Shown here piece by piece: positions 1-10,087 of a stretch of DNA of 64,000 bases. Location of the stretch: positions 1-64,000 of the forward strand of contig NZ_KB899926.1 in NCBI RefSeq assembly GCF_000378465.1, read 5' to 3'. The translations under genes and the position numbers were made by a program. Numbering within the stretch: the stretch's first letter is position 1; each line of letters begins with the position of its first letter. The notes beneath the pieces were generated by a model that saw nothing but the letters and a program-made list of their open reading frames with translations, did not search any database and had not been told where the DNA came from. Source of the stretch: Elioraea tepidiphila DSM 17972. GTDB taxonomy: Bacteria > Pseudomonadota > Alphaproteobacteria > Acetobacterales > Acetobacteraceae.

Positions 1-202
1 CCTGCCGCCCTACAGCCCGGACCTGAACCCGATCGAGATGATGTTCGCCAAGCTCAAGACCCTGCTGCGAAAGGCCGACGAGCGATCCATCGCCACCGTA
101 TGGCACCGCATCGGCGCCCTGCTCGGCGAGTTCTCACCCACCGAATGCGCCAACTACTTCCGGCACGCAGGCTATGCTTCACCGTAAATGGATCAGGCTC
201 TA
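1..202 (+). mobile_element. Right end of an IS630-type insertion sequence (truncated by window edge)
   Basis: The transposase 3' end is followed after 13 bases by CTAG at 200-203. IS630 elements insert at TA, so I infer that the element ends near base 200 with the TA at 201-202. The inverted terminal repeat cannot be checked because the left end lies outside the window. The inferred boundary falls inside the reading frame of the next gene, which suggests the insertion displaced that gene's native upstream region. Confidence 0.6.
2..187 (+). CDS. IS630 family transposase, C-terminal fragment
   Basis: An open frame entering from the left edge encodes 61 residues and stops at TAA 185-187. It begins LPPYSPDLNPIE, the signature around the last catalytic acidic residue of the DDE domain in IS630/Tc1 transposases; the Glu of NPIE is the expected metal ligand. 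The rest (a KLK stretch, then NYFRHAGY near the end) matches the usual C-terminus of these enzymes. The N-terminal HTH and the first two catalytic Asp residues lie outside the window, so integrity of the gene cannot be judged. Confidence 0.9.
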   Translation: MPPYSPDLNPIEMMFAKLKTLLRKADERSIATVWHRIGALLGEFSPTECANYFRHAGYASP

Positions 203-679
203 GACCCCGTGCGCTCGCCCGCGATCGAAGCGTTCTGGCGGGACTTCCGGGCCGCCGGCGGACCCGATCACGACGCCTACGAGGTCGTCTCCTTCGGCGA
301 CAGCCCCGCGCTGGCGGACGAACTGGCCGAGCTCGTGCTCGCCGGCCGGAAGCGGGCGACCGCCTTTCTCGCTCGCGATATGGCTGCCGGGGCCGAGACA
401 CCCACGCTCGGCGGCCACGTCGTGGTGGTGGATGGCGCGGGGCGGCCGCGCCTGATCTGGCGCACCACGGAGCTCCGCATCGGGCCGCTGATCTCGGTCG
501 ATGACGCCTTTGCCTGGGACGAGGGCGAGGGCGACCGCAGCCGGGCCCACTGGCTCGCGGAGCATCGCCGCTACTTTGCCCGCCAGGCGGCGCGCGACGG
601 CTTCGCGATGCATGACGGGATCGAGGTCGTGTTCGAACGCTTCACCGTCGTCTGGCCGCCGGAGGCCGCCGATCGCTGA
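188..679 (+). CDS. ASCH domain-containing protein
   Basis: A 163-residue soluble protein resembling the ASCH (PUA-like, predicted RNA-binding) family. Visible hallmarks are VSFGDSPALADEL, the GRKRATAF segment around residues 54-61, VVVDGAGRPRLIWRTTEL and the closing EVVFERFTVV. The ATG at 188 directly follows the transposase stop, and its first codons probably derive from the IS end. A GTG at 209 (protein starting VRSPAIEAFWRDF, 156 aa) is an attractive native start, because family similarity begins there. No strong Shine-Dalgarno is visible for either. Proposed roles in this family include RNA binding and hydrolysis of modified nucleosides; the specific role here is unknown. Confidence 0.75.
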   Translation: MDQALDPVRSPAIEAFWRDFRAAGGPDHDAYEVVSFGDSPALADELAELVLAGRKRATAFLARDMAAGAETPTLGGHVVVVDGAGRPRLIWRTTELRIGPLISVDDAFAWDEGEGDRSRAHWLAEHRRYFARQAARDGFAMHDGIEVVFERFTVVWPPEAADR

Positions 680-680
680 T

Positions 681-701
681 CGCGTTGCATCGCGAAACGC
701 G
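681..701 (+). terminator. Weak hairpin after the ASCH gene
   Basis: CGCGTT (681-686) pairs with AACGCG (696-701) around a 9-base loop, just after the TGA at 677-679. There is no T-run, and the 6-bp stem could be chance at this GC content. Confidence 0.3.
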
Positions 702-719
702 AAGTGACCGGATCGTCCT

Positions 720-749
720 TTGACAGCACCGTCTCGGCTGCGGCACAAC
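720..749 (+). promoter_or_regulatory. Candidate promoter for glmUS
   Basis: A perfect TTGACA lies at 720-725. A poor -10 candidate (CACAAC, 744-749) follows at an 18-base spacing, ending 10 bases before the GTG of glmU. The leader would be very short. Only the -35 box is convincing. Confidence 0.25.
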
Positions 750-759
750 CTGCGCCGCC

Positions 760-2114
760 GTGACGCATCCAGATCCCCTCCCTGATGCGCTCGCCGTGAT
801 CCTGGCCGCAGGTCTTGGGACACGGATGCGCTCGTCCACGCCCAAGCCCCTGCACCGCCTCGCCGGCCGCCCGATGGTGGCCCACCTGATCGACGCCTGC
901 GCCGAGGCCGGCTTCGGCCGCGCCGTCGTGGTCGCCGGGCCGGAGCCCGCCTTCGCGCCCATGCGCGCCGTCGTCGCCCCGCATCCCTGCGTGGTGCAGC
1001 ACGACCGGCTCGGCACCGCGCACGCGACGCTCGCCGCCGCCGAGGCGCTCGCGGCCACCCGGGGCGAGGCGATGGTGCTCTACGGCGACGTGCCGCTGGT
1101 GCGCCCCGCGACCATGCGGGCGCTCGCCGCCCGGCGGCGCGAGACCGGCGCTGGCCTCGCCCTGCTCGCCTTCCGCCCCGCCGACCCGGCCCAGTACGGC
1201 CGGGTGATCCTCGGCGAGGATGGGTTCGTCACCCGCATCGTCGAGTGGCGCGACGCCGATGCGGCCGAGCGCGCGGTCGGGCTCTGCAACGCGGGGTTGT
1301 TCTGCGCCCCGGCCGCCGACCTGCTGCGCTGGCTGCGCCAGGTCGGCAACGCCAATGCCAAGGGCGAGTACTACCTCACCGACATCGTCGCCATCGCCCG
1401 CGCCGAGGGCGCGCGCGTCACCCCTGCGGAGGCGCCGGCCGAGGAGGTGCTCGGCATCAATTCCCGCGCCGAGCTCGCCGCCGCCGAGGCCGTGGTGCAG
1501 CGTCGGCTGCGCGCCGCCGCGATGGACGCCGGCGCCACGCTGGTCGCCCCCGAGACCGTGTTCCTGTCCTGGGACACCCGCCTCGGCGCCGACGTCACGG
1601 TGCACCCGAACGTGGTGTTCGGTCCCGGTGTGACGGTGGAGGATGGCGCCGAGATCCGCGCCTTCTCGCATCTGGAAGCGTGCCGGGTCGGCCCGGGCGC
1701 GACGATCGGCCCCTTCGCGCGGCTGCGCCCGGGCGCCGAGATCGGCGCGGGTGCCCATGTCGGCAATTTCGTCGAGCTGAAGAACGCCACGCTCGGCGAG
1801 GGCGCCAAGGCCAACCACCTCGCCTATCTCGGCGATGCCACGATCGGCGCGGGTGCCAACATCGGCGCGGGCACCATCACCTGCAACTACGATGGCGTCG
1901 CCAAGCACCGCACCACCATCGGCGACGGCGTGTTCGTGGGCTCGAACGCGACCCTGGTGGCCCCCGTCCGCCTCGGTGACGGTTCCTTCATCGCTGCCGG
2001 CTCTACCATCACCGCGGACGTCGCCCCGGATGCGATGGCGTTCGGGCGCGCCCGCCAGACCGACAAACCCAACCGCGCGTCGGCGTTCCGCGCGCGCTGC
2101 AAGGAGAAGGGCTG

Positions 2115-2115
<1 letters not shown>
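760..2115 (+). CDS. glmU: Bifunctional UDP-N-acetylglucosamine pyrophosphorylase / glucosamine-1-phosphate N-acetyltransferase GlmU
   Basis: A 451-residue cytosolic enzyme making UDP-GlcNAc for peptidoglycan and lipopolysaccharide. It acetylates glucosamine-1-phosphate and then uridylates it. The N-terminal nucleotidyltransferase domain (about 1-230) has LAAGLGTRM at 15-23 and the conserved Lys29. From about residue 255 the hexapeptide repeats of a left-handed beta-helix follow, with the acetyl-transfer His in KANHLAYLGD. The length is normal. The start is a GTG at 760, chosen because the family motif begins 14 residues later and no ATG is available. The stop overlaps the glmS start (ATGA, 2112-2115 region), so the two genes of the pathway are translationally coupled. 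Confidence 0.97.
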
Positions 2116-3934
<1,819 letters not shown>

Positions 3935-3938
<4 letters not shown>

Positions 3939-4840
3939 GTTTGCGGGGGACCGGTCTGTTTCGTCGGCTCGGGGGGGCGCTGGCGGTCCTGCTGGCGCTG
4001 GTCGCGTTCGCAGCACCCGCCGCGGCGGAATGGCGCGTGGTGCCCGATCGGGTCGAGACCGAGGCAGGCCCGGCGCTCCGCTACAACGTCTTCCTGCCCG
4101 ACGGCTACGATCCCGCGCGCGGCCCCTATCCGCTGCTCGTGCTGCTGCATGGCGCCGGCGGCGACGAGCACTCCTGGGCCGGACGCATCCGGCTCTGGCA
4201 GGCGATCGAGGACGGCGTGCGCGCGGGACGGCTGCCCAGGCTGATCGCGGTGATGCCGGGTGCCACCAACACCTGGTGGATCGACAGCCCCTTCGCCCGC
4301 GCCGAGACGACGGTGGTCTCCGACCTGCTCGCCGATGTCGCGCGCAAATATCCCGTGATGACCACGCGCGAGGGCCGCGCCATCGCCGGGTTCTCGGCCG
4401 GTGCCTACGGCGCGCTCCGGATCGTGCTGAAGCACCCTGAGCTGTTCGGTGCCGCGGCCCTGTGGGCGCCGGCGATCTATGCCGAGGAGCCGCCGGAACT
4501 CTCCGCCGCCCGCCGCAGCCCGGCCTTCGCCGGGCCCGACGGCAGCTTCGACCTCGCTGCCTGGACCCGCGCGGCGTGGCCCGCGCTGCTGCCCAGCTAC
4601 CTCGCCCAGCCGCTCCGCGTGCCGCTCTACCTCGCCGCCGGCGACGACGACCGGCTGGAGATCGCCTATGAGGCCGCGCGGCTCGCCAAGGCCCTGTTCC
4701 GCCACCAGCCCGACGCGCTGGAGCTGCGCGTGGTGGATGCCGGCCACACCACGCGCGTCTGGGAAGTCACGGCCGACGAGGCGCTGACCTTCCTGTTCGC
4801 GCATCTCGCGCGGATCGGGCTCGCCCGGCTCGAGGAGTAG
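3935..4840 (+). CDS. Secreted alpha/beta-hydrolase (putative esterase)
   Basis: A 301-residue protein with an N-terminal signal peptide (about 1-31, ending AAPAAAEW) and an alpha/beta-hydrolase fold of the esterase-D/tributyrin-esterase type. Oxyanion-side LLHGAGGDEHSW, the nucleophile elbow GFSAGAYGA, an acidic AAGDDD segment and the late DAGHTTRVW His form a complete catalytic triad set. The GTG start at 3935 overlaps the glmS stop (GTGA) and places the signal peptide correctly; a TTG at 3941 is possible. Its substrate, probably a periplasmic acyl ester, is unknown. The link to glmUS may only be co-transcription. Confidence 0.8.
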
Positions 4841-4851
4841 CCGCCCGGTTG

Positions 4852-4872
4852 GACCCGGGCTCGGCCCGGGTC
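4852..4872 (+). terminator. Perfect 9-bp hairpin between esterase and aldehyde dehydrogenase genes
   Basis: GACCCGGGC (4852-4860) and GCCCGGGTC (4864-4872) pair perfectly around a TCG loop, 12 bases after the esterase stop. There is no T-run. It most likely ends or attenuates the glmUS-esterase transcript. Confidence 0.5.
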
Positions 4873-4908
4873 TATCGTCCGCCCCGAACCTGTGGGGAGG
4901 ACCATCCC

Positions 4909-6387
4909 ATGCTCAACCAAGCCGCGCCCCTGCCGCTCAAGGACCCGAGCCTGTTCCGCCAAGCCTGCCTGGTGGACGGCAAGTGGATCGAGGCCGACAG
5001 CGGCAAGACAATCCCCGTGCCGAACCCCGCCACCGGCGAGATCATCGGCACCGTGCCCGCGCTCGGCGCGGCCGAGACCCGCCGCGCGATCGAGGCCGCC
5101 AACCGCGCCTATCCCGCCTGGCGCGCGCTCACCGCCAAGGAGCGCAGCGCCGTGCTGCGCAGGCTGTTCGACCTGATGATCGCGAACGCGGACGATCTCG
5201 CCCTGCTGATGACCTCCGAGCAGGGCAAGCCGCTCGCCGAGGCGAAGGGCGAGGTCGTCTATGCCGCCTCCTTCGTCGAGTGGTTCGCCGAGGAGGGCAA
5301 GCGCGCCTACGGCGACATGATCCCGACCAACCAGAAGGGCCGGCGCATCCTGGTGATGAAGGAGCCGGTCGGCGTGTTCGCCGCGATCACGCCCTGGAAC
5401 TTCCCCGCCGCCATGATCACGCGCAAATGCGCGCCCGGCTTCGCGGTCGGCTGCACCGGCGTGGTGCGGCCCGCGAGCCAGACGCCGTTCACGGCGCTCG
5501 CGATCGGCGTGCTGGCCGAACGCGCGGGCATGCCGCCGGGCGTGATGAACATCATCACCGGCCCCTCGTCCGAGACCGGCAAGGAACTCACCTCGAACCC
5601 GATCGTGCGCAAGCTCTCCTTCACCGGCTCGACCGAGGTCGGCAAGATCCTGATCGCGCAGTGCGCGCAGACGGTGAAGAAGGTGAGCATGGAGCTCGGC
5701 GGCAACGCGCCCTTCATCGTCTTCGACGACGCCGATCTCGATGCCGCCGTGCAGGGCGCGCTGGCCTCGAAGTTCCGCAACACCGGCCAGACCTGCGTCT
5801 GCGCCAACCGCATCCTGGTGCAGGAGGGCGTGTATGAGGCGTTCGCCGAGAAGCTCGCGGCCGCCGCCAAGGCGATGAAGGTGGGCCCCGGCACCGAGCC
5901 CGGCGTGGTCCAGGGGCCGCTGATCAACGCCGCCGCGGTCGCCAAGGTCGAGGAGCACATCGAGGACGCGGTGAGGGGCGGGGCGAAGATCCTGACGGGC
6001 GGGCGGCGGCACGCGCTGGGCGGCAATTTCTTCGAGCCGACCGTGCTCGCCGAGGTGCCGGCGGGGGCGAAGATCTTCCACGAGGAGACCTTCGGCCCGG
6101 TCGCGCCGCTGTTCCGCTTCAAGACCGAGGAGGAAGCGATCCGGCTCGCCAACGACACCGAGTTCGGGCTGGCGGCGTATTTCTATGCGCGGGACGTGGG
6201 ACGGATCTTCCGCGTCTCGGAGGCGCTGGAATACGGCATCGTCGGCGTGAACGAGGGCGTGATCTCGACCGAGATCGCCCCCTTCGGCGGCTTCAAGGAG
6301 AGCGGGCTTGGCCGCGAGGGATCGAAATACGGGATCGAGGAGTATCTCGAAGTGAAGTACGTCGCCGTCGGGGGGATCGGGACGTAA
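4909..6387 (+). CDS. gabD: NAD(P)-dependent succinate-semialdehyde dehydrogenase-like aldehyde dehydrogenase
   Basis: A 492-residue aldehyde dehydrogenase of the GabD group, oxidising succinic semialdehyde (or a related omega-semialdehyde) to the acid. Seen: ITPWNFPAAM, FTGSTEVGK of the cofactor site, MELGGNAPFIV with the general-base Glu, GQTCVCANR with the catalytic Cys, and EETFGPVAP near the end. Start at ATG 4909 is supported by GGGAGG (4895-4900) with good spacing; the longer frame to 4849 has no such site. Odd point: the nearly invariant Lys of the KPA motif is Arg here (VVRPASQTP). No gabT is adjacent. The transcript ends in a strong hairpin. Confidence 0.88.
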   Translation: MLNQAAPLPLKDPSLFRQACLVDGKWIEADSGKTIPVPNPATGEIIGTVPALGAAETRRAIEAANRAYPAWRALTAKERSAVLRRLFDLMIANADDLALLMTSEQGKPLAEAKGEVVYAASFVEWFAEEGKRAYGDMIPTNQKGRRILVMKEPVGVFAAITPWNFPAAMITRKCAPGFAVGCTGVVRPASQTPFTALAIGVLAERAGMPPGVMNIITGPSSETGKELTSNPIVRKLSFTGSTEVGKILIAQCAQTVKKVSMELGGNAPFIVFDDADLDAAVQGALASKFRNTGQTCVCANRILVQEGVYEAFAEKLAAAAKAMKVGPGTEPGVVQGPLINAAAVAKVEEHIEDAVRGGAKILTGGRRHALGGNFFEPTVLAEVPAGAKIFHEETFGPVAPLFRFKTEEEAIRLANDTEFGLAAYFYARDVGRIFRVSEALEYGIVGVNEGVISTEIAPFGGFKESGLGREGSKYGIEEYLEVKYVAVGGIGT

Positions 6388-6397
6388 AGGAAAACAG

Positions 6398-6421
6398 GCG
6401 AGGGGCCGCAAGGCCCCTCGC
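6398..6421 (+). terminator. Terminator hairpin after gabD
   Basis: A perfect 10-bp stem, GCGAGGGGCC (6398-6407) with GGCCCCTCGC (6412-6421), is closed by a GCAA (GNRA) tetraloop and lies 10 bases after the TAA. No T-run follows, as is common in very GC-rich genomes. Confidence 0.75.
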
Positions 6422-6616
6422 GCACCCCATCAGGGCGCCGCTCCCGTTGGTCGCGGCGCGCACAAGCCCCCGCGGCAGGGCCTCGATTTCGAGCCACGGA
6501 CGCCGTGCCGCGAAGAAGCAAGCCGCAACCCTTGCGGTAGGCACTACACGCAATAATGGAGTATTAGGAAGCCGGGCCCATCCTCGCGGGACCTCAGTGG
6601 AGCCCACGCAATCCCC

Positions 6617-7834
6617 ATGGCGCCAGGAACGGCCGACCGACCCGAGGAGAACCAAGGCCAGTCGGCCCCCGGTGTCCGGACGGCGATCGTCGTCGACGAC
6701 CACGTGGACATCTGCACGGTCGTCACGGCGCAGCTCCGCAAGCTCGGCATCGACGCGCAGGGCATGACCTCGAAGGAGGCTCTGCTCCGGGCGCTCGAGG
6801 CCCCGCACCCCGACCTGCTGCTGCTCGATCTCTCGCTCGGCGACAGCGACGCCGTCGAGATCTTCAGCCTGCTGCACGACCGTGGCTTTTCCGGCCGGGT
6901 GGTGCTGATGAGCGGCCATTCGGGATCGGTGCTCGACCACGCGCGCCGGATCGGCGAGCGCGCCGGGGTGGAGATCGGCGGCACGCTGCGCAAGCCGTTC
7001 CGCCGGCGCGAGCTCGAGGCCGTGGTTTCCGCCTTCGGCGGCGCGGTCGAGGTCGCGCCGCCGCACCGGGTCGAGCCGGTCGAGCCCGGACTGCTGCGCG
7101 CCGCCCTCGACAACGGCTGGGTCGAGTTCTGGTACCAGCCGAAGATCGATCTCCGCAACGACCTGATCGCGGGCATGGAGGCGCTGGCGCGCATCCGCCA
7201 CCCCGAGCGCGGCGTGCTCGCGCCCTCGGCGTTCCTGCCCCCGATCGCGGACGCCGACCTGCACGACCTCACCGTCGCCGCGGCGCGCGCGGCGCTCGCG
7301 CTCTGCGCGCGCGCCGGCTCGCACCTGCCGGCCGCGATCAACGTCGCCGGCCGCACCATCCTGCGGCCCGGGCTGATCGAGGTGCTGAAGGCGCTCGGCC
7401 CCGGGGTGGAGCAGCGGCTCATCCTCGAGATCACCGAGACCGACCTGATCGGCGACCTCGCCGCGGCCGAGGCCTTCGCCACGCGCGCCGTGCTGCACGG
7501 CTTCCGGATCTCGATCGACGATTTCGGCACCGGCTACGCCACCTTCGAGCGGCTGCGCCACATCCCCTTCGCGGAACTGAAGATCGAACGGGCGATCGTG
7601 CATGGCTGCGCCGAGGACGAGGCGTTGCGCCGGATCTGCCGCGCCGCGGTGGAGCTCGGCCACGGCTTCGAGGCGAAGGTGGTCGCCGAGGGGGTCGAGA
7701 CCCGCGCCGACCGCGATGCCGTGCGCACGCTCGGCTTCGACCTCGCCCAGGGCTATCTGTTCTCGCCCCCCCTGCCGGCCGACGCGATGCGCGCCCTGCT
7801 CGCCGACCGGGCGGGCGTGCTGCCGCGCCGCTGA
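6617..7834 (+). CDS. Response regulator with EAL phosphodiesterase output domain
   Basis: A 405-residue cytosolic two-domain protein. The receiver domain (about 22-135) has Asp27/Asp28, phospho-acceptor Asp71 in LLLLDLSLG and Lys126. The EAL domain (about 155-400) should hydrolyse cyclic di-GMP and looks catalytically complete: E188-A-L, Asn in INVAGRT, ITET, DDFGTGY, ELKIER (Glu where Asp is commoner after the catalytic Lys), VAEGVET and AQGYLF. Phosphorylation probably tunes phosphodiesterase activity. No cognate histidine kinase is nearby. The 229 bases upstream hold the gabD terminator and no gene; no clear promoter was found there. Confidence 0.9.
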   Translation: MAPGTADRPEENQGQSAPGVRTAIVVDDHVDICTVVTAQLRKLGIDAQGMTSKEALLRALEAPHPDLLLLDLSLGDSDAVEIFSLLHDRGFSGRVVLMSGHSGSVLDHARRIGERAGVEIGGTLRKPFRRRELEAVVSAFGGAVEVAPPHRVEPVEPGLLRAALDNGWVEFWYQPKIDLRNDLIAGMEALARIRHPERGVLAPSAFLPPIADADLHDLTVAAARAALALCARAGSHLPAAINVAGRTILRPGLIEVLKALGPGVEQRLILEITETDLIGDLAAAEAFATRAVLHGFRISIDDFGTGYATFERLRHIPFAELKIERAIVHGCAEDEALRRICRAAVELGHGFEAKVVAEGVETRADRDAVRTLGFDLAQGYLFSPPLPADAMRALLADRAGVLPRR

Positions 7835-7844
7835 CCGCGCCGGT

Positions 7845-8798
7845 TCAGCCCAGCGTGATATTGGCCGCGCGCACCACCGCGCCCCAGCGCGCGACCTCCG
7901 CCGTCAGGAACGCCGTGTACTCCGCCGGGCTCATCCGCCGCGGCGTCGAGCCGGTCTCGACCAGGCGCGCGGCGATCTCCGGCGTGGCCAGCGCCGCCAG
8001 CACCTCGGCATTGAGCCGCTCGACGATCGCGCGTGGCAGCCCGGCGGGACCCGACAGGCCGAACCAGGTCGAGGCGACGAGATCGGGGTAGCCGAGCTCG
8101 CGGAAGGTCGGCACCTCGCGCCAGCCCTCGACCCGCTCGGCCGCCGTCACCGCCAGCAGGCGGAAGCGCGGGTTGCGCCCGGCCTCCACCAGCGTGGTGA
8201 TCATCGCGTCGATCTGCCCGGCGGCGACGTCGTTCATCATCGGCCCGGAGCCGCGATAGGGCACGTGCACGGTCTCGATCCCGGCCGCGCGCTTCAGGAT
8301 CTCCTGCTTGATGTGGCTCGATGTGCCGTTGCCCGGCGAGCCGACCGTGAGACCGCCGGGCTTCGCCTTGGCCGCGGCGATGAAGCCGGCGAGATCGCGG
8401 ATCGGGCTGTCCACGTTCACCACCAGCACCGAGGGAATCTCGGCCAGCATGGCGATGTGCGTGAAGTCGCGCACGGCATCGTACGGAATGTTCGGATAGA
8501 CCGCCGGGCCGACGCCATGGGCGGCGATGTTGGAAACGACGTAGCCGTAGCCGTCGGGAGCGCTCTTGGCGATCAGGTCGGAGCCGACCGTGCCGCCGGC
8601 GCCGGCGCGGTTCTCCACCACCACCGGTTGGCCGAGCACGGTCGAGAGCCGCTGCGCCACCAGGCGGGCGATGAAGTCGGTCGTGCCGCCGGGCGGGAAC
8701 GGCACGATGATCCGCAGCGGCCGCGCGGGCCAGGACTGGGCCCGCACCCCCGCCGCGGCAAGCAGCGCGGGAAGGGCGAGCAGCAGGCGTCGGTGCAT
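7845..8798 (-). CDS. Tripartite tricarboxylate transporter (TctC/Bug) substrate-binding protein
   Basis: A 317-residue periplasmic binding protein of the Bug family. It has a Tat/Sec-like signal (MHRRLLLALPALLAAAGVRA), the family opening WPARPLRIIVPFPPGGTTD, NRAGAGGTVG, PDGYGYV, GSPGNGTSSH and VPYRGSGPMMNDV. The start at 8798 is preferred over 8816 because AGGGAG precedes it and the shorter form begins directly with the signal peptide. Bug genes are often solitary and far from TctAB membrane genes, as here. It lies 14 bases after the FAD monooxygenase gene and is probably co-transcribed. The ligand, typically a carboxylate, is unknown. Confidence 0.9.
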   Translation of the reverse strand: MHRRLLLALPALLAAAGVRAQSWPARPLRIIVPFPPGGTTDFIARLVAQRLSTVLGQPVVVENRAGAGGTVGSDLIAKSAPDGYGYVVSNIAAHGVGPAVYPNIPYDAVRDFTHIAMLAEIPSVLVVNVDSPIRDLAGFIAAAKAKPGGLTVGSPGNGTSSHIKQEILKRAAGIETVHVPYRGSGPMMNDVAAGQIDAMITTLVEAGRNPRFRLLAVTAAERVEGWREVPTFRELGYPDLVASTWFGLSGPAGLPRAIVERLNAEVLAALATPEIAARLVETGSTPRRMSPAEYTAFLTAEVARWGAVVRAANITLG

Positions 8799-8812
8799 CC
8801 AAGGTCTCCCTG

Positions 8813-10012
8813 TCAAGCGATCGTGGCGGCCTCGCGCAGCCCGGCGATCATCGAACTGCGCAGCAGATGGGCGCGCGCTTTCACCGGATCGGCGGCGGTG
8901 CGCCGGAGATCCTCGAGCAGCGCGCGCCGTCGCGCGGGGTCGCGCTCGCGCATGCGCGCGCGGTTGCGGTCGGCCTGGGCGATGATCTCGCGTTCGGCCA
9001 CCGGGCGGCGGCGGCGCGTGTAGCGGTCGAGCAGCGCGGCCTCCGCCTCGCCGCGCCAGACCGCGCCGAGCGTGGCGGCGAGTTCGAAGGCGTCGTGGAT
9101 GCCGCCGTTCATGCCCATGCCGCCCGAGGGGCTGTTGAGATGCGCCGCGTCGCCGGCGAGCAGCAGCCGGCCGACGCGGTAGGTCGGCACGATGCGCTGG
9201 TGGATGCGGTAGGGCCGCAGGTCCTGCACCTCGTAGCGTTCCGCCCGGGGATGGATCGCCTGGAGCTTGCGCTCGATCGCCGCCGGCGCGAGCGCCTGCT
9301 CGACCGTCTCGTCCGGGGCCGGGTAGAGGCTCGCGCGCCAGCGTCCGGGCACGCGCAGCAGCGAGAAGGTGCCGGAGAAGGCCGGGCTCTCGGTCCAGAC
9401 GTAGTTCACGTTCGAGAGCCCGGGCATGACCTCGTGGAACGGGAACGGCGTGGTCGCGAGGATGGTCGTCTCGGGGTAGGTGTCGCCCTCGAAGGCGAGG
9501 CCCATGGCGCGGCGCACGACGCTGCGCGCGCCGTCGCAGCCGATCACGTAGCTGGCGTCGAGCGCGAACCCGTCGCCGCCAGCGCGCGCCCGGTCCGCCT
9601 CCTGCGCGACCGAGGTCACGGCGTGGCCGAAGCGCAGCTCCACCAGCGGCTCGGCCGCAAGCGCCGCGAGCAGCAGGCGCGAGAGCTTGTGCTGTTCGGC
9701 CTGGAGGCGGAACGGATGCGCGGTATCGGCCGCCAGCACGCCGAGATCGAACTCGGCGCGCTCGCCGGTCTCGTGCATCCGCACCTGCCAGGTCGGCGTG
9801 ACAAGCCCCTGGGCGATCAGCGGCTCAGCCAGCCCGAGCGTGTCCAGCATGTCGAGGGTGGGCGGATGGAAGGTGCTGGCGCGCAGCTCCTCGGCGATGT
9901 CGGCCTCGGCCTCCAGCACCACCGCCGGGATGCCGGCGCGGCCGAGCAGCAGCGCGAGCGTCAGCCCGACCGGCCCGGCGCCGACGATCACCACCCGGTC
10001 ACGTTCAGCCAT
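8813..10012 (-). CDS. FAD-dependent aromatic-type monooxygenase
   Basis: A 399-residue group A flavoprotein hydroxylase (PHBH fold). It carries the N-terminal Rossmann motif VVIVGAGPVGLTLALLLGRAG, a mid-protein DG motif (VIGCDGARSVVR) and the GD motif (LLLAGDAAHLNSPSGGMG) that contacts FAD ribose. Such enzymes use NAD(P)H and O2 to hydroxylate phenolic or aliphatic acids. It is 75 bases downstream of glpK on the same strand and immediately upstream of the Bug protein, so the pair may import and oxidise one compound. The substrate cannot be predicted. Confidence 0.85.
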   Translation of the reverse strand: MAERDRVVIVGAGPVGLTLALLLGRAGIPAVVLEAEADIAEELRASTFHPPTLDMLDTLGLAEPLIAQGLVTPTWQVRMHETGERAEFDLGVLAADTAHPFRLQAEQHKLSRLLLAALAAEPLVELRFGHAVTSVAQEADRARAGGDGFALDASYVIGCDGARSVVRRAMGLAFEGDTYPETTILATTPFPFHEVMPGLSNVNYVWTESPAFSGTFSLLRVPGRWRASLYPAPDETVEQALAPAAIERKLQAIHPRAERYEVQDLRPYRIHQRIVPTYRVGRLLLAGDAAHLNSPSGGMGMNGGIHDAFELAATLGAVWRGEAEAALLDRYTRRRRPVAEREIIAQADRNRARMRERDPARRRALLEDLRRTAADPVKARAHLLRSSMIAGLREAATIA

Positions 10013-10087
10013 GCGCAGCGCCGATCCTGCCCAGGGTCCTGCCGGGATCTATGGCCCGGCGCAGCGGAACGATCCGGCCCGCGCGCA

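Noticed and set aside
571-1908. Long antisense frame opposite glmU
   Set aside because: Composition is typical of a GC-rich mirror frame (Gly/Ala/Arg/His-rich) with no recognisable domain, and glmU is unambiguous.
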